In this document: piece by piece, positions 22,103-31,185 of the stretch
Layout of the letters: every line of letters starts with the position of its first letter
Numbering within the stretch: position 1 is the stretch's first letter
Origin: Methanolobus sp.
Lineage (GTDB): Archaea; Halobacteriota; Methanosarcinia; Methanosarcinales; Methanosarcinaceae
Assembly: GCF_016278385.1 (NCBI RefSeq)
Contig: NZ_JADQBY010000021.1
Coordinates: forward strand, 67,619 to 131,618
Direction: 5' to 3'
DNA: 64,000 nt
The notes under the pieces: generated by a model
Database searches by the model: none
What the model saw: only the letters and a program-made list of their open reading frames with translations
Told to the model about the DNA's origin: nothing
Translations under genes and position numbers: made by a program

Positions 22103-22114
22103 CATTTTAACACG

Positions 22115-22160
22115 ATGTCCGGTATATTCCGGACATGCCAATTTTAAGCTTATAATTGGC
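22115..22160 (+). terminator. Two back-to-back hairpins downstream of ftsZ
   Basis: ATGTCCGG-TATATT-CCGGACAT (22115-22136) directly followed by GCCAATT-TTAAGCTTAT-AATTGGC (22137-22160), then a T-rich tract. Confidence 0.55.
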
Positions 22161-22196
22161 AGTTATTCTTTTTTACTTTCACTACTATTTCCATTC

Positions 22197-23678
22197 ATGA
22201 AAATACTTGTAGCTACGGGTAGACTTGCTGAAAAGACTGTAAGGAGTGTAGTTGGCGATCTTGCCGATGTCGTTGTTGTTGATACCAGGATCGCTGCATT
22301 CATCACTCCTCGTAAACTCCTTGCTGCGATAGGTCAGCAGGTCAAAGATTCAGATTATGGTCTCATTTTCATCCCTGGTCTTGTGGCAGGTGATTTCACA
22401 AAGGCTGGAGCAAAACTTGGATGCAGGATACGTCTTGGTCCGAAGCATGCCTATGATCTGGGATTTGTACTCCCGTTTGTAGATAAGATGGAGTTCTCTA
22501 AGGACGTGCCAGCCTGTGAGCTACTTGCCGATGTCCGAAGGGAGATGGCACTTGAAAAGGTCCGGGAATTCGAGGATGCTGCCACCACACCCATGAAGCT
22601 AGGTTACATAAAAGTAGGCGGCAATTCCCGCATGAAAGTACTGGCAGAGGTTGTGGATGCCACAGGAATGGACCAGGAAACACTTGCCCGGAGGATAAGC
22701 AGTTTTGAGAAGAAGGGTGCGGATATGATAGATCTTGGTGCGTCCCTGCACGCAACTCCAGAAGATGTACGCCGTGCCGTAAGGGTAGCGCGTGATACGA
22801 CCTCTCTTCCGGTAAGTATCGATACACTTGATCCTAATCTGATCAATGCGGCCCTTGACTGTGGCATAGACCTTGTATTGAGCCTTGACAGCAACAATAT
22901 ATCGATTATTGGTCCACGTATTGCTGAGGCAGAAATTCCTGCTGTGGTGATTCCTGATCCGGGCGAGGGTTTTGACAGCCTGATAAGGAATATGGAACTT
23001 GCCCGTGAAACAGGTGTAAAGGAACTCATAGCCGACCCTGTTCTTGACCCGATAGGACACGGCATAGGTGATTCCATTGTCCGGTACATGGAGTTCCATG
23101 AGCAGAATCCCGATATTCCTGTATTCTTTGGTATCGGTAACGTGACAGAACTCATCGATGCAGATTCAACCGGTGTCAATGCGACACTCTGTGGTATAGG
23201 TGCTGACCTTGGTGCAAGTATCCTGTTCACTCCTGAGTACAGCAACAAGACACAGGGTTCTATCAACGAACTGAAAAAGGCATCTCAGATGATGATGCTT
23301 GCAAGGGAGCGTGAGAGTTCTCCAAAGGACCTTGGTATAGACCTTATAGAGATAAAAGAGAAAAGGAGACGTACGGATTCCGTTCTCCCTGAAACCTTCG
23401 TTTGTGCAGAGAGGAGCAGGATGTGGACACTGGACCCAAAGGGCAGCATAAGGGTCAGTATCATTCCAGAATCTTCAGGAATGAAAGGAGGACAGATCCT
23501 TGCTGAACACGACAGTGCTTCCATCGTTGGTGAAACTGCAAGAGAGGTAATGGATACAATTCTTAAAATGGAGCTTGTCTCAAGAATGGAGCATGCTGCA
23601 TATCTGGGTCAGGAGCTTAAAAAAGCGGAACTTGCCCTGAAACTGGGAAGGAGTTATGCTCAGGATGACGAGTTCTAA
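22197..23678 (+). CDS. Dihydropteroate synthase-related protein (archaeal)
   Basis: 493 aa; GADMIDLGASLHATPEDVRRAVRVARDTTSLPVSIDTLDPNLINAALDCGIDLVLSLD pterin-binding-like TIM barrel. Confidence 0.88.
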   Translation: MKILVATGRLAEKTVRSVVGDLADVVVVDTRIAAFITPRKLLAAIGQQVKDSDYGLIFIPGLVAGDFTKAGAKLGCRIRLGPKHAYDLGFVLPFVDKMEFSKDVPACELLADVRREMALEKVREFEDAATTPMKLGYIKVGGNSRMKVLAEVVDATGMDQETLARRISSFEKKGADMIDLGASLHATPEDVRRAVRVARDTTSLPVSIDTLDPNLINAALDCGIDLVLSLDSNNISIIGPRIAEAEIPAVVIPDPGEGFDSLIRNMELARETGVKELIADPVLDPIGHGIGDSIVRYMEFHEQNPDIPVFFGIGNVTELIDADSTGVNATLCGIGADLGASILFTPEYSNKTQGSINELKKASQMMMLARERESSPKDLGIDLIEIKEKRRRTDSVLPETFVCAERSRMWTLDPKGSIRVSIIPESSGMKGGQILAEHDSASIVGETAREVMDTILKMELVSRMEHAAYLGQELKKAELALKLGRSYAQDDEF

Positions 23679-23848
23679 GTAACTTACAATATGATACATA
23701 AAGGTTCAGGAAACTATGTCTTCTGTATCTTTTCAAGCGCCTGTTGTGACTCTATAGATTCTGTAATTATCAGGACAAATGTCACCAGTACAAAAAATAT
23801 ATAGCTATATTTTTATCTGTCATTCCCAATAATGCTCTGGAATTGCTA

Positions 23849-24080
23849 ATGAGCGCTACATCCGAAAAAAGCAAAGAGTTCACTTCTGCGGTAAAAAACT
23901 GCAAAAAGGTGTCTTTTCCAGTGCAGATACAAGGTGCAATGCAGTGGAATCGCTTGAAAAGTTGGGTGACAGTGATGCAGTATCATATCATTTTGTCCTT
24001 ATTGTGGTAACAGTCTGGATCTTGCTGTTTCCCCGGTTTTTTGTCCATTTTGCGTCGAGCAATTGGACAAGGCCAGATGA
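23849..24080 (+). pseudogene. Frameshifted small zinc-ribbon protein remnant
   Basis: Three-frame reading gives MSATSEKSKEF.. then FCGKKLQKGVFSSADTRCNAVESLEKLGDSDAVSYHF and, after another shift, FCPYCGNSLDLAVSPVFCPFCVEQLDKAR* (23991-24080). Confidence 0.55.
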
Positions 24081-24176
24081 TGGTTTACTTCATTGCTTCT
24101 CGTTTTGAGCAACAATAGAACTACACCAAAATAATTAGACATCTTTATATAAATGTAGATTTATTTTCTATACTGA

Positions 24177-25652
24177 ATGATGTCAGCTAAACATAAGATT
24201 CTTATTGTAGATGATGAGCCATTGAACGTAGAGTTGCTTTCAGCTTATATTGGGGATGCATATGATATTGTAATTTCCTACAATGGCAGAGATGCACTGG
24301 AAAAAGTCAAAACGGAATCACCTGATCTCATTCTTCTTGATGTAATGATGCCTGAGGTGGATGGTTACGACGTTTGCCGTATAATCCGTAACGACCTTAA
24401 GATAAATTTTATACCTGTTATTATGGTAACTGCTCTCACTGACAAAGCTGATCATCAGAGGGGGATGGATGCAGGGGCCAATGAATTCTTAAAAAAACCG
24501 GTTAGAAAATTTGAGCTTGATAAAAAGATTACTTCCCTTCTCAAAATAAAGGAGCAGCACGATACTCTTCTCACAGAAAAAAATAAAGCTTATCAGTATC
24601 TTGATTACGTTGGTGTGCTTGTTGCAGTACTTGACCTTGAATATAAGATAACACATATTAATAAAAAAGGATCTGATTTTCTTGGCCACAGTTTTGAAAG
24701 ACTGATCGGCAAAAAGTGGGTAGAGTCTTTTGTTCCTCATTATTCGGTAAAAGACATACAGCAACATTATGAAGGTCTTATTTCAGGTGCCAAAAAAGCA
24801 TATGAATACTGTGAATTTCCTGTCATCATAAATACGGGTGAGGAGAGACTTCTTAAATGGTATGATTCTCCGCTGCTTGACGCTTCAGGTAATATTATAG
24901 GCATTATAATCTCAGGTGAGGATATTACTGATATAAAAGAAGCTGGACAGCAACTCAAAGAATATGCGGAAGAATTGAAATGTTCAAATGATCTAAAAGA
25001 TCTCTTTATGGATGTCATGCGTCATGACTTGCTTAATCCGGCAGGACTTATTAAATCCTTTGTTGGCATGCTTCTTGAGAAGGAGACAGATGATGGCAAG
25101 AGGCAGTTGCTTTCAAATGTGAATATTAGCACTGATAAATTAATTAATCTGATAGAAGATGCGGCCCATCTTGCAAAACTTGAATATGTAGATGATATCA
25201 GTTTTGTGAAGATTGACATTTCATCGATGTTGCAGGATACAGTTTATAACTTTATTGCCCCGGCTAAAGAAAAAGACATAGACATAAAACTTCAGCTAAA
25301 AACCGATTCTTATGCCATTGCAAATCCTATGATGGAGAGGGTATTCGCTAATTTGTTATCCAACTCTATAAAATATAGCCCCAAAGGCAGCACAATAACA
25401 ATTGATTTTGCTAACCATGGTGATAAATTAAAAATAAGTTTCATTGATCAGGGAGATGGAATACCCAATTCCAGCAAAACTTCTGTATTTGAACGGTTTA
25501 AGCGCTTGCATAAAGAGGATATACGTGGTAATGGCATTGGTCTTGCAATTGTAAAAAGGATAGTAAACCTGCACAAAGAGGATATTGCTGTAGAAGACAA
25601 TCCTGAAGGTAAAGGTAGTATCTTCTGGCTGACCCTTAAAAAAGAAGTATGA
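24177..25652 (+). CDS. Response regulator / PAS / sensor histidine kinase
   Basis: 491 aa; KILIVDDEPLNVELLSAY, LILLDVMMPEVDGYDV, MDVMRHDLLNPAGLIKSFVGML, GNGIGLAIVKRIVNLH. Confidence 0.93.
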   Translation: MMSAKHKILIVDDEPLNVELLSAYIGDAYDIVISYNGRDALEKVKTESPDLILLDVMMPEVDGYDVCRIIRNDLKINFIPVIMVTALTDKADHQRGMDAGANEFLKKPVRKFELDKKITSLLKIKEQHDTLLTEKNKAYQYLDYVGVLVAVLDLEYKITHINKKGSDFLGHSFERLIGKKWVESFVPHYSVKDIQQHYEGLISGAKKAYEYCEFPVIINTGEERLLKWYDSPLLDASGNIIGIIISGEDITDIKEAGQQLKEYAEELKCSNDLKDLFMDVMRHDLLNPAGLIKSFVGMLLEKETDDGKRQLLSNVNISTDKLINLIEDAAHLAKLEYVDDISFVKIDISSMLQDTVYNFIAPAKEKDIDIKLQLKTDSYAIANPMMERVFANLLSNSIKYSPKGSTITIDFANHGDKLKISFIDQGDGIPNSSKTSVFERFKRLHKEDIRGNGIGLAIVKRIVNLHKEDIAVEDNPEGKGSIFWLTLKKEV

Positions 25653-25807
25653 AATCCTTTCTGGGATATTTCTCTTTTAATTTATTGGACTGTTAAATTC
25701 ATAATATAATACACATACTAAAATGATTTATTACTTATTGTGTCATTGTAGTACATATAGCAAGACTAAAATCAGCACATTCTATTACCCTTGAAAATTG
25801 CATAAGT

Positions 25808-26020
25808 GTGTGGGCAGAAGAACTCGTTGAAACTGGTGAATATTCAAGTATTACGGGTGTAATAAACATTGCAATGGCAGAATATCGAATGGGACACCCA
25901 TCTCCCTCCGAAGTGGCATCCCTCGACAAGGACCTCTGGAGAATGAAAGGCAAAGCTCTCCAGGAACTGGGCAACCTCGAAGAAGCAATCAAATGTTTTG
26001 ACATAGCACTCGGTATCTAG
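25808..26020 (+). CDS. Small TPR-like protein, possibly 5'-truncated
   Basis: 70 aa; C-term DKDLWRMKGKALQELGNLEEAIKCFDIALGI is TPR-like; the reading frame continues upstream to about 25742 (VIVVHIARLKSAHSITLENCIS) without an ATG. Confidence 0.4.
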   Translation: MWAEELVETGEYSSITGVINIAMAEYRMGHPSPSEVASLDKDLWRMKGKALQELGNLEEAIKCFDIALGI

Positions 26021-26299
26021 AAAAATGATGATATGTTGTCTCGTTGCCCCTGAAAACAAAAGGTAATGTTCAATGGAATGAGTAAATTAGAGTGTGTTGT
26101 TTGTTGATAGCATGGGGATGTGAAACTAAATAATATCGTAAACTTATAAAAAATAATCCACTTATAACCAGTTCGCATGTGGCTGTTTATTTTACTATTT
26201 TTAATTGTTTAATGTGTTGTGTATAAATGCCTAGTTTCAGATAATTATATATTCTCCAGTGCCTAATGTCACTCGATTAACAGGTTAAGAGTGATAAAC

Positions 26300-27262
26300 G
26301 TGATAAGTGTCAACGAAAAGGGATTAGCTATAATCGATGAAATGCTTGACTGGGAAGAAGAACTGAAGGTTCAGTCCACAGAGCTTGATAACGGTGCTAC
26401 TGTCATTGACTGTGGTGTGAATGTAGAAGGTGGATACGATGCGGGTATGTATCTGTCCCGTCTTTGTCTTGCAGACCTTGCAGACATAAGCTACACCAAG
26501 TTCGATCTCAATGGTCTTCCGGTACCAGCTATTCAGGTAGCTACCGATCACCCAACAATCGCATGTATGGCATCCCAGTATGCAGGTTGGAGAATTGCAG
26601 TCGGAAAATATTTCGGCATGGGTTCAGGTCCTGCAAGGGCTCTGGGTCTTAAACCAAAAGAACTGTACGAAGAGATAGGCTACAAGGACGATTCCGAATT
26701 TGCAGTCCTTGTAATGGAATCTAGCGCATTGCCAAACGAAGAAGTCGTAGAGTATATTGCAAAACATTGCAGCGTAGACCCTGAGAATGTTTATATTGCT
26801 GTTGCACCTACAGCTTCAATTGCAGGATGTGTCCAGATTTCCGCACGTGTTGTTGAAACAGGTATCCACAAACTTGAATCAATCGGTTACGACATCAACA
26901 CGATCAAGAGCGGTTTTGGTGTTGCTCCAATTGCACCAGTAGTCGGTGATGATACAAAGTGCATGGGTTCAACCAATGACTGTATCATCTATTGTGGTGA
27001 GACATACTACACTGTCGAGTATGGAGATGCTGAGAAACTGGAAGAATTTGTCAAGAAGGTCCCATCCACAACCTCTAGAGACTTTGGAAAACCATTCTAC
27101 ACAACTTTCAAGGAAGCAGAATTTGACTTCTTCAAGGTTGATGCAGGAATGTTCGCACCAGCTAAGATCACAGTGAACGATACCAAGTCCAAGAAGTCCT
27201 TCACAAGTGGAAGGATAAACCCTGGTATTCTCCTGGAATCCTTTGGTGTAAAAGAAGTCTGA
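26300..27262 (+). CDS. mch: Methenyltetrahydromethanopterin cyclohydrolase
   Basis: ORF opens at 26291; likely GTG start at 26300 ([22 protein letters not shown]); [48 protein letters not shown]. Confidence 0.96.
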   Translation: MISVNEKGLAIIDEMLDWEEELKVQSTELDNGATVIDCGVNVEGGYDAGMYLSRLCLADLADISYTKFDLNGLPVPAIQVATDHPTIACMASQYAGWRIAVGKYFGMGSGPARALGLKPKELYEEIGYKDDSEFAVLVMESSALPNEEVVEYIAKHCSVDPENVYIAVAPTASIAGCVQISARVVETGIHKLESIGYDINTIKSGFGVAPIAPVVGDDTKCMGSTNDCIIYCGETYYTVEYGDAEKLEEFVKKVPSTTSRDFGKPFYTTFKEAEFDFFKVDAGMFAPAKITVNDTKSKKSFTSGRINPGILLESFGVKEV

Positions 27263-27288
27263 TTTTCTAACATTCTTAAATAATACCG

Positions 27289-27309
27289 ATACAACCTTAA
27301 AGGTTGTAT
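27289..27309 (+). terminator. Perfect hairpin followed by T-rich tract after mch
   Basis: ATACAACCTT-A-AAGGTTGTAT then ACTTTTTTCTTTTG. Confidence 0.6.
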
Positions 27310-27335
27310 TACTTTTTTCTTTTGGAGACAGTCTA

Positions 27336-27809
27336 ATGGAAATCATAAACACTTCAAAAGGTATAGGTGGCCAGCTTACCGAATTCAGGAAACTTGTCAG
27401 CGACTCTCGGAGTATCACTTTTATCGGTACGGTCGGTTTCTGCACACCATTTGCAGAACTCATGGCATTCGTTCTCAGAGGCACCGACAAGAAGATTGTG
27501 TTCCTTCCTGACCTTCGTTCAGATGAGGCACGCATGATAGTCCATTCATCTCACGGGATGCAGCTTGGAGAGAAAGCAGATCCTTCTGCAGATACTGTTG
27601 TCCTGCTGGGAGGACTTGCAATGCCAAAGATAGGTGTCGAGCCTGAAAATATGAAAGACCTTGTAGATGCCCTCTTAAAGGATGCAGAGAAGAAGCTCAT
27701 TATAGGTGTCTGCTTCCAGTCAATGCTGATAAACTGCAACTGGCCCGATCATATTGATTTTGATTACATCATCGATGCAGACATGACCAACGAGGTCAAG
27801 AAAGTTTAG
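27336..27809 (+). CDS. DUF2124-like methanogen protein
   Basis: 157 aa; GTVGFCTPFAELMAFVLRGTDKKIVFLPD, VVLLGGLAMPKIGVEPENM. Confidence 0.7.
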   Translation: MEIINTSKGIGGQLTEFRKLVSDSRSITFIGTVGFCTPFAELMAFVLRGTDKKIVFLPDLRSDEARMIVHSSHGMQLGEKADPSADTVVLLGGLAMPKIGVEPENMKDLVDALLKDAEKKLIIGVCFQSMLINCNWPDHIDFDYIIDADMTNEVKKV

Positions 27810-27876
27810 AACAAGCCAAAACGAACAGGAACTAACTTACAATCATCTTCCGGATGGGATGATCAACTCTCATTTT

Positions 27877-28890
27877 TTAGCTTATCCGGGCATCCACAAC
27901 AACGTGCCACACACCCGGTGAATATTTCTTTATTTTTCTGCATTCCAGTATCTCTGCCTGCCTGCCTGTTTTTGAAGCTGCCTGCTGTATACGTTCCACA
28001 GGTCTTGTGAAAATGAGGCTTTCGGGTGTTGTCTCATGATAATGAAGGATGCCACCACTATCTTTTAGGGCTTTGATTCCGTGTTCAAGATAGTGGTGTG
28101 TGGTACCAATATATCCCATGATCACTCTATCTGCTATTCCCTCAGGTGTAAGTTCAGCACAATCACCGTTCCTTGCTTCAACTATGTTTTCCACGTGGTT
28201 CAGAACTATGTTCTCCTGAAGGTATGCATATGATTGCGGATTAATCTCAATGGCAAAGATCATTGCTGGCCTGGCATGGACTGCCATAGGGATTGTGAAG
28301 TATCCTATGCCTGCAAACATGTCCACAATTGTCTCATCAGCACCAATATTGCTCATAAGTGCTTTTTCATGAAAATTTCCTTTAGAGTACATTATCTTTG
28401 TAACATCAAGCTTGAACAGACAGCCATTCTCTTTGTTTATGGTCTCCGTACTGTTGCCGATAAGTACTTCTCTTTCCGGCAGCCTGAACTGTCCGCTTAT
28501 TCCATAGTCACGTACAACGGTGCTGCATGATGGATACATCTGAAGCAGGGACTTTGCAATTTTTTCTTTTAAGCTGTCAATGGATGGATTGATCGTGACA
28601 AGAATTATGTCTCCCAGTATCTGCCACCCGGCTGGCAGCATTTTAAGCTCATTTGCCGTAACCTCTTTTTTCAGTATTTCTCTAAGTGAGAGCCATTTGT
28701 TGTAAAGCAGAACATCTTCCTGAATGCGAGTCTCAAATCCTTCAATATCATCAGTAACAGGTATCTCAAGAAAGCGTTCTCCATTATCAATAACCTTTAT
28801 CTTCCTTTCAGGATCAAGCTTGCCAGACTCTGCTATTTTGAGTCTCATGCTTTCTGCATTTTCTATTGGTATGCGAATAGCTTTTTTCAT
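27877..28890 (-). CDS. trm5: tRNA (guanine(37)-N1)-methyltransferase Trm5-like
   Basis: 337 aa; VDMFAGIGYFTIPMAVHARPAMIFAIEINPQSYAYLQENI, RVIMGYIGTTHHYLEHGIKAL. Confidence 0.88.
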   Translation of the reverse strand: MKKAIRIPIENAESMRLKIAESGKLDPERKIKVIDNGERFLEIPVTDDIEGFETRIQEDVLLYNKWLSLREILKKEVTANELKMLPAGWQILGDIILVTINPSIDSLKEKIAKSLLQMYPSCSTVVRDYGISGQFRLPEREVLIGNSTETINKENGCLFKLDVTKIMYSKGNFHEKALMSNIGADETIVDMFAGIGYFTIPMAVHARPAMIFAIEINPQSYAYLQENIVLNHVENIVEARNGDCAELTPEGIADRVIMGYIGTTHHYLEHGIKALKDSGGILHYHETTPESLIFTRPVERIQQAASKTGRQAEILECRKIKKYSPGVWHVVVDARIS

Positions 28891-29055
28891 AATTATCTTA
28901 AGTAATCTTAAAAAATTCTTATACTTTCCTGGGTTGTATGTTGTCTATTTATAGTTTAATGCCGGGTGTTGGATATTAAATGTTTTAAATGCTGCTGATA
29001 ACTAATTCGTTCATTGGCGAACATTTAAATACATTGTCTGTTTATTGAATATTGC

Positions 29056-29796
29056 ATGAACAACGGAGACAACACCGCTATTTTTTCCACTGATATTGGA
29101 GTTATTGTTCTTAATGGTTCTGTAAAGATCAAAATACTTGATTTTCTTAAAGGCGGATGTAAATCTTTTGACGATATAGTCCAGCATACCGGGAAGGCTA
29201 AATCTACGATTTCTGTCCATTTAAATGATCTTAAGGCACAGAATCTGCTTGAAGAAGCAATCGATGCCAATGATAAGAGGAAAAAGGTCTATTTCTTAAA
29301 ATGTCAGTACGTTGCATGCTCACAGGAGCCAGGTATGAAGCATTATACTGAAATGCTTGATGTGATAGGTTCCCCTGATATGAACTCTTTTGGTTGTCTG
29401 AAATGCCTTTTCCATGCAGTTCAATATGGTTTCCGTGCTCACGGGGTAAATTGTGATCCTATTATGAGAAAAATAGGTAATGATATCGGTACAAGTCTTT
29501 CAAGGAATTTTGTTTCAAGTGATATGGAAAGTATCCTGAATGAAATGATGAACTTCTGGGAAGAACATGACATCGGAAACTTCACAATTATTAGCATTAA
29601 CCCGATAAAAATTGCTGTTCATAATTTTTTTGATTGCCGTTCAATACCAATTAAGGAAAAAACACTATGTTCATTTGCACAAGGTGTTTTTGAAGGCGTT
29701 TTCAAAGAAAAGCTGGGTGTGGAATGCGTGATGCAGATGCTCGGCAAATGCGATGAAAACTGCGATGCATGTCATTTCCAGATGCTTTTAATTTAA
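29056..29796 (+). CDS. Winged-HTH transcriptional regulator with C-terminal V4R-like cysteine domain
   Basis: 246 aa; N-term HTH SFDDIVQHTGKAKSTISVHLNDLKAQNLLEE; C-term FAQGVFEGVFKEKLGVECVMQMLGKCDENCDACHFQM. Confidence 0.78.
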   Translation: MNNGDNTAIFSTDIGVIVLNGSVKIKILDFLKGGCKSFDDIVQHTGKAKSTISVHLNDLKAQNLLEEAIDANDKRKKVYFLKCQYVACSQEPGMKHYTEMLDVIGSPDMNSFGCLKCLFHAVQYGFRAHGVNCDPIMRKIGNDIGTSLSRNFVSSDMESILNEMMNFWEEHDIGNFTIISINPIKIAVHNFFDCRSIPIKEKTLCSFAQGVFEGVFKEKLGVECVMQMLGKCDENCDACHFQMLLI

Positions 29797-30479
29797 TTTG
29801 ATGTACGGATAACCCCAAGGTCACCTTTTACTAACCTGCCAATAGCAGCTACAATTCCAGGTCCATCGGTTTTTTCCCTGCAGGTTATCATATGTTCCAT
29901 GAGTCCAAGTCTTTCTATGCCATAGATATCTCTTGCATGACCGGTTTTCTTGATGGCTGCTTTAAGCTCGGAACGCGTGACTGAATTAGCTATAACTCTG
30001 TCCTGCTCGGATTTCTTCCAGTTCCACCAAATATCTGCCTGTGGTTTAGTAAAAGCACCCAATTTAGCCTTCTCATCGGTAATTTGAATTTTGACGGGTA
30101 AGTGCTTGATTATTCCAAAACGAGTAGCTATTTGGTTTGCAGTTCCGCTTCCAAGGATTGCGAGATTTTTTTGTGGGATGCTTACAAGAGTTCCTACATC
30201 AACAATAAATTCATTATCATGTATCTGATCTATGACGCCTGTGTAAACCTCATTTCTGGCAAGTTCTGTAACAGGTGTCCCAAACTTCTGAATAAGAAAA
30301 TTGGAAACAAATTCGCTATCTTCTCCATTTATATCAACCATCAGCCAGTTATCATCAGATACTGAGAATTCTGCTGATGCATCGAGTTCTTTTAATTCAT
30401 TACTTACTAGCACTTCTGCTGAATGAAATGCACGTTCCTTACTTCCATATATTTTTAATAATAGTTTTACAGTGACCAT
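29793..30479 (-). CDS. DUF2110-like archaeal protein
   Basis: 228 aa; conserved archaeal-looking ORF, convergent with 29056-29796 (4-nt overlap). Confidence 0.6.
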   Translation of the reverse strand: MVTVKLLLKIYGSKERAFHSAEVLVSNELKELDASAEFSVSDDNWLMVDINGEDSEFVSNFLIQKFGTPVTELARNEVYTGVIDQIHDNEFIVDVGTLVSIPQKNLAILGSGTANQIATRFGIIKHLPVKIQITDEKAKLGAFTKPQADIWWNWKKSEQDRVIANSVTRSELKAAIKKTGHARDIYGIERLGLMEHMITCREKTDGPGIVAAIGRLVKGDLGVIRTSN

Positions 30480-30687
30480 TTTATTATCCTTTCAATTATT
30501 TTCACATATCTGCTTTTTGGGAACTTATTACACATATTTCTTATCGTTCCATTAGGTCACAAACTACTGCACGAAATATAAATGCTGCCTGTCAGGACAG
30601 TACATATCCACTTTCTGCGTCATCTGTGTGGATTAAATAAATTCAAGTGTTTGTTTCTTTCGATTACTAGAGTTAAAGAGTAAGTCA

Positions 30688-31065
30688 TCATGTTTCGGAA
30701 CCTACTATTGGCTCTTGGTTCCCTATGGTAAATGTAAAAGTACTCCCTTTTCCACCTTCACTCTCAAGCCAGATTTTTCCATTGTGCATTTCCACAAATT
30801 GTTTAACAAGGAAAAGTCCAAGACCAGTAACACCATATTTTCTTGTATTTGATGAATCTGCTTGTACAAATGGACTGAAAATATCATCCTGTATATTAGG
30901 AGGAATTCCAATGCCGGTGTCAGATATGGAGATCTGAACATGGTTATTTATTCTCTCTATAAAGACAGCGACCTTGCCACCAGCGGGAGTAAATTTTATG
31001 GCATTGCCCAGTAGATTGAACATTATCTGCTTGAATTTGATTCTGTCTGCAAATGAAACTCATTC
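30688..31065 (-). pseudogene. Truncated histidine kinase C-terminus (HATPase only)
   Basis: FADRIKFKQIMFNLLGNAIKFTPAGGKVAVFI...KYGVTGLGLFLVKQFVEMHNGKIWLESEGGKGSTFTFTI; frame blocked by a stop just upstream, no sensor or HisKA region. Confidence 0.75.
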
Positions 31066-31185
31066 GGAAGATTCTTTTTAAAATATTATCTAATTAGAAA
31101 GTGAATTTTTAGAACCTAATTAGATGCACTCATGATAAATTGTGCATTTGTCTAACATATATATAAGGTTAACACCTGCTATTGC

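Noticed and set aside
22599-23266. 166- and 220-aa minus-strand ORFs
   Set aside because: Antisense shadows of the DHPS-related gene.
26969-27535. 188-aa minus-strand ORF spanning mch and DUF2124
   Set aside because: Crosses two well-supported sense genes and the intergenic terminator hairpin.
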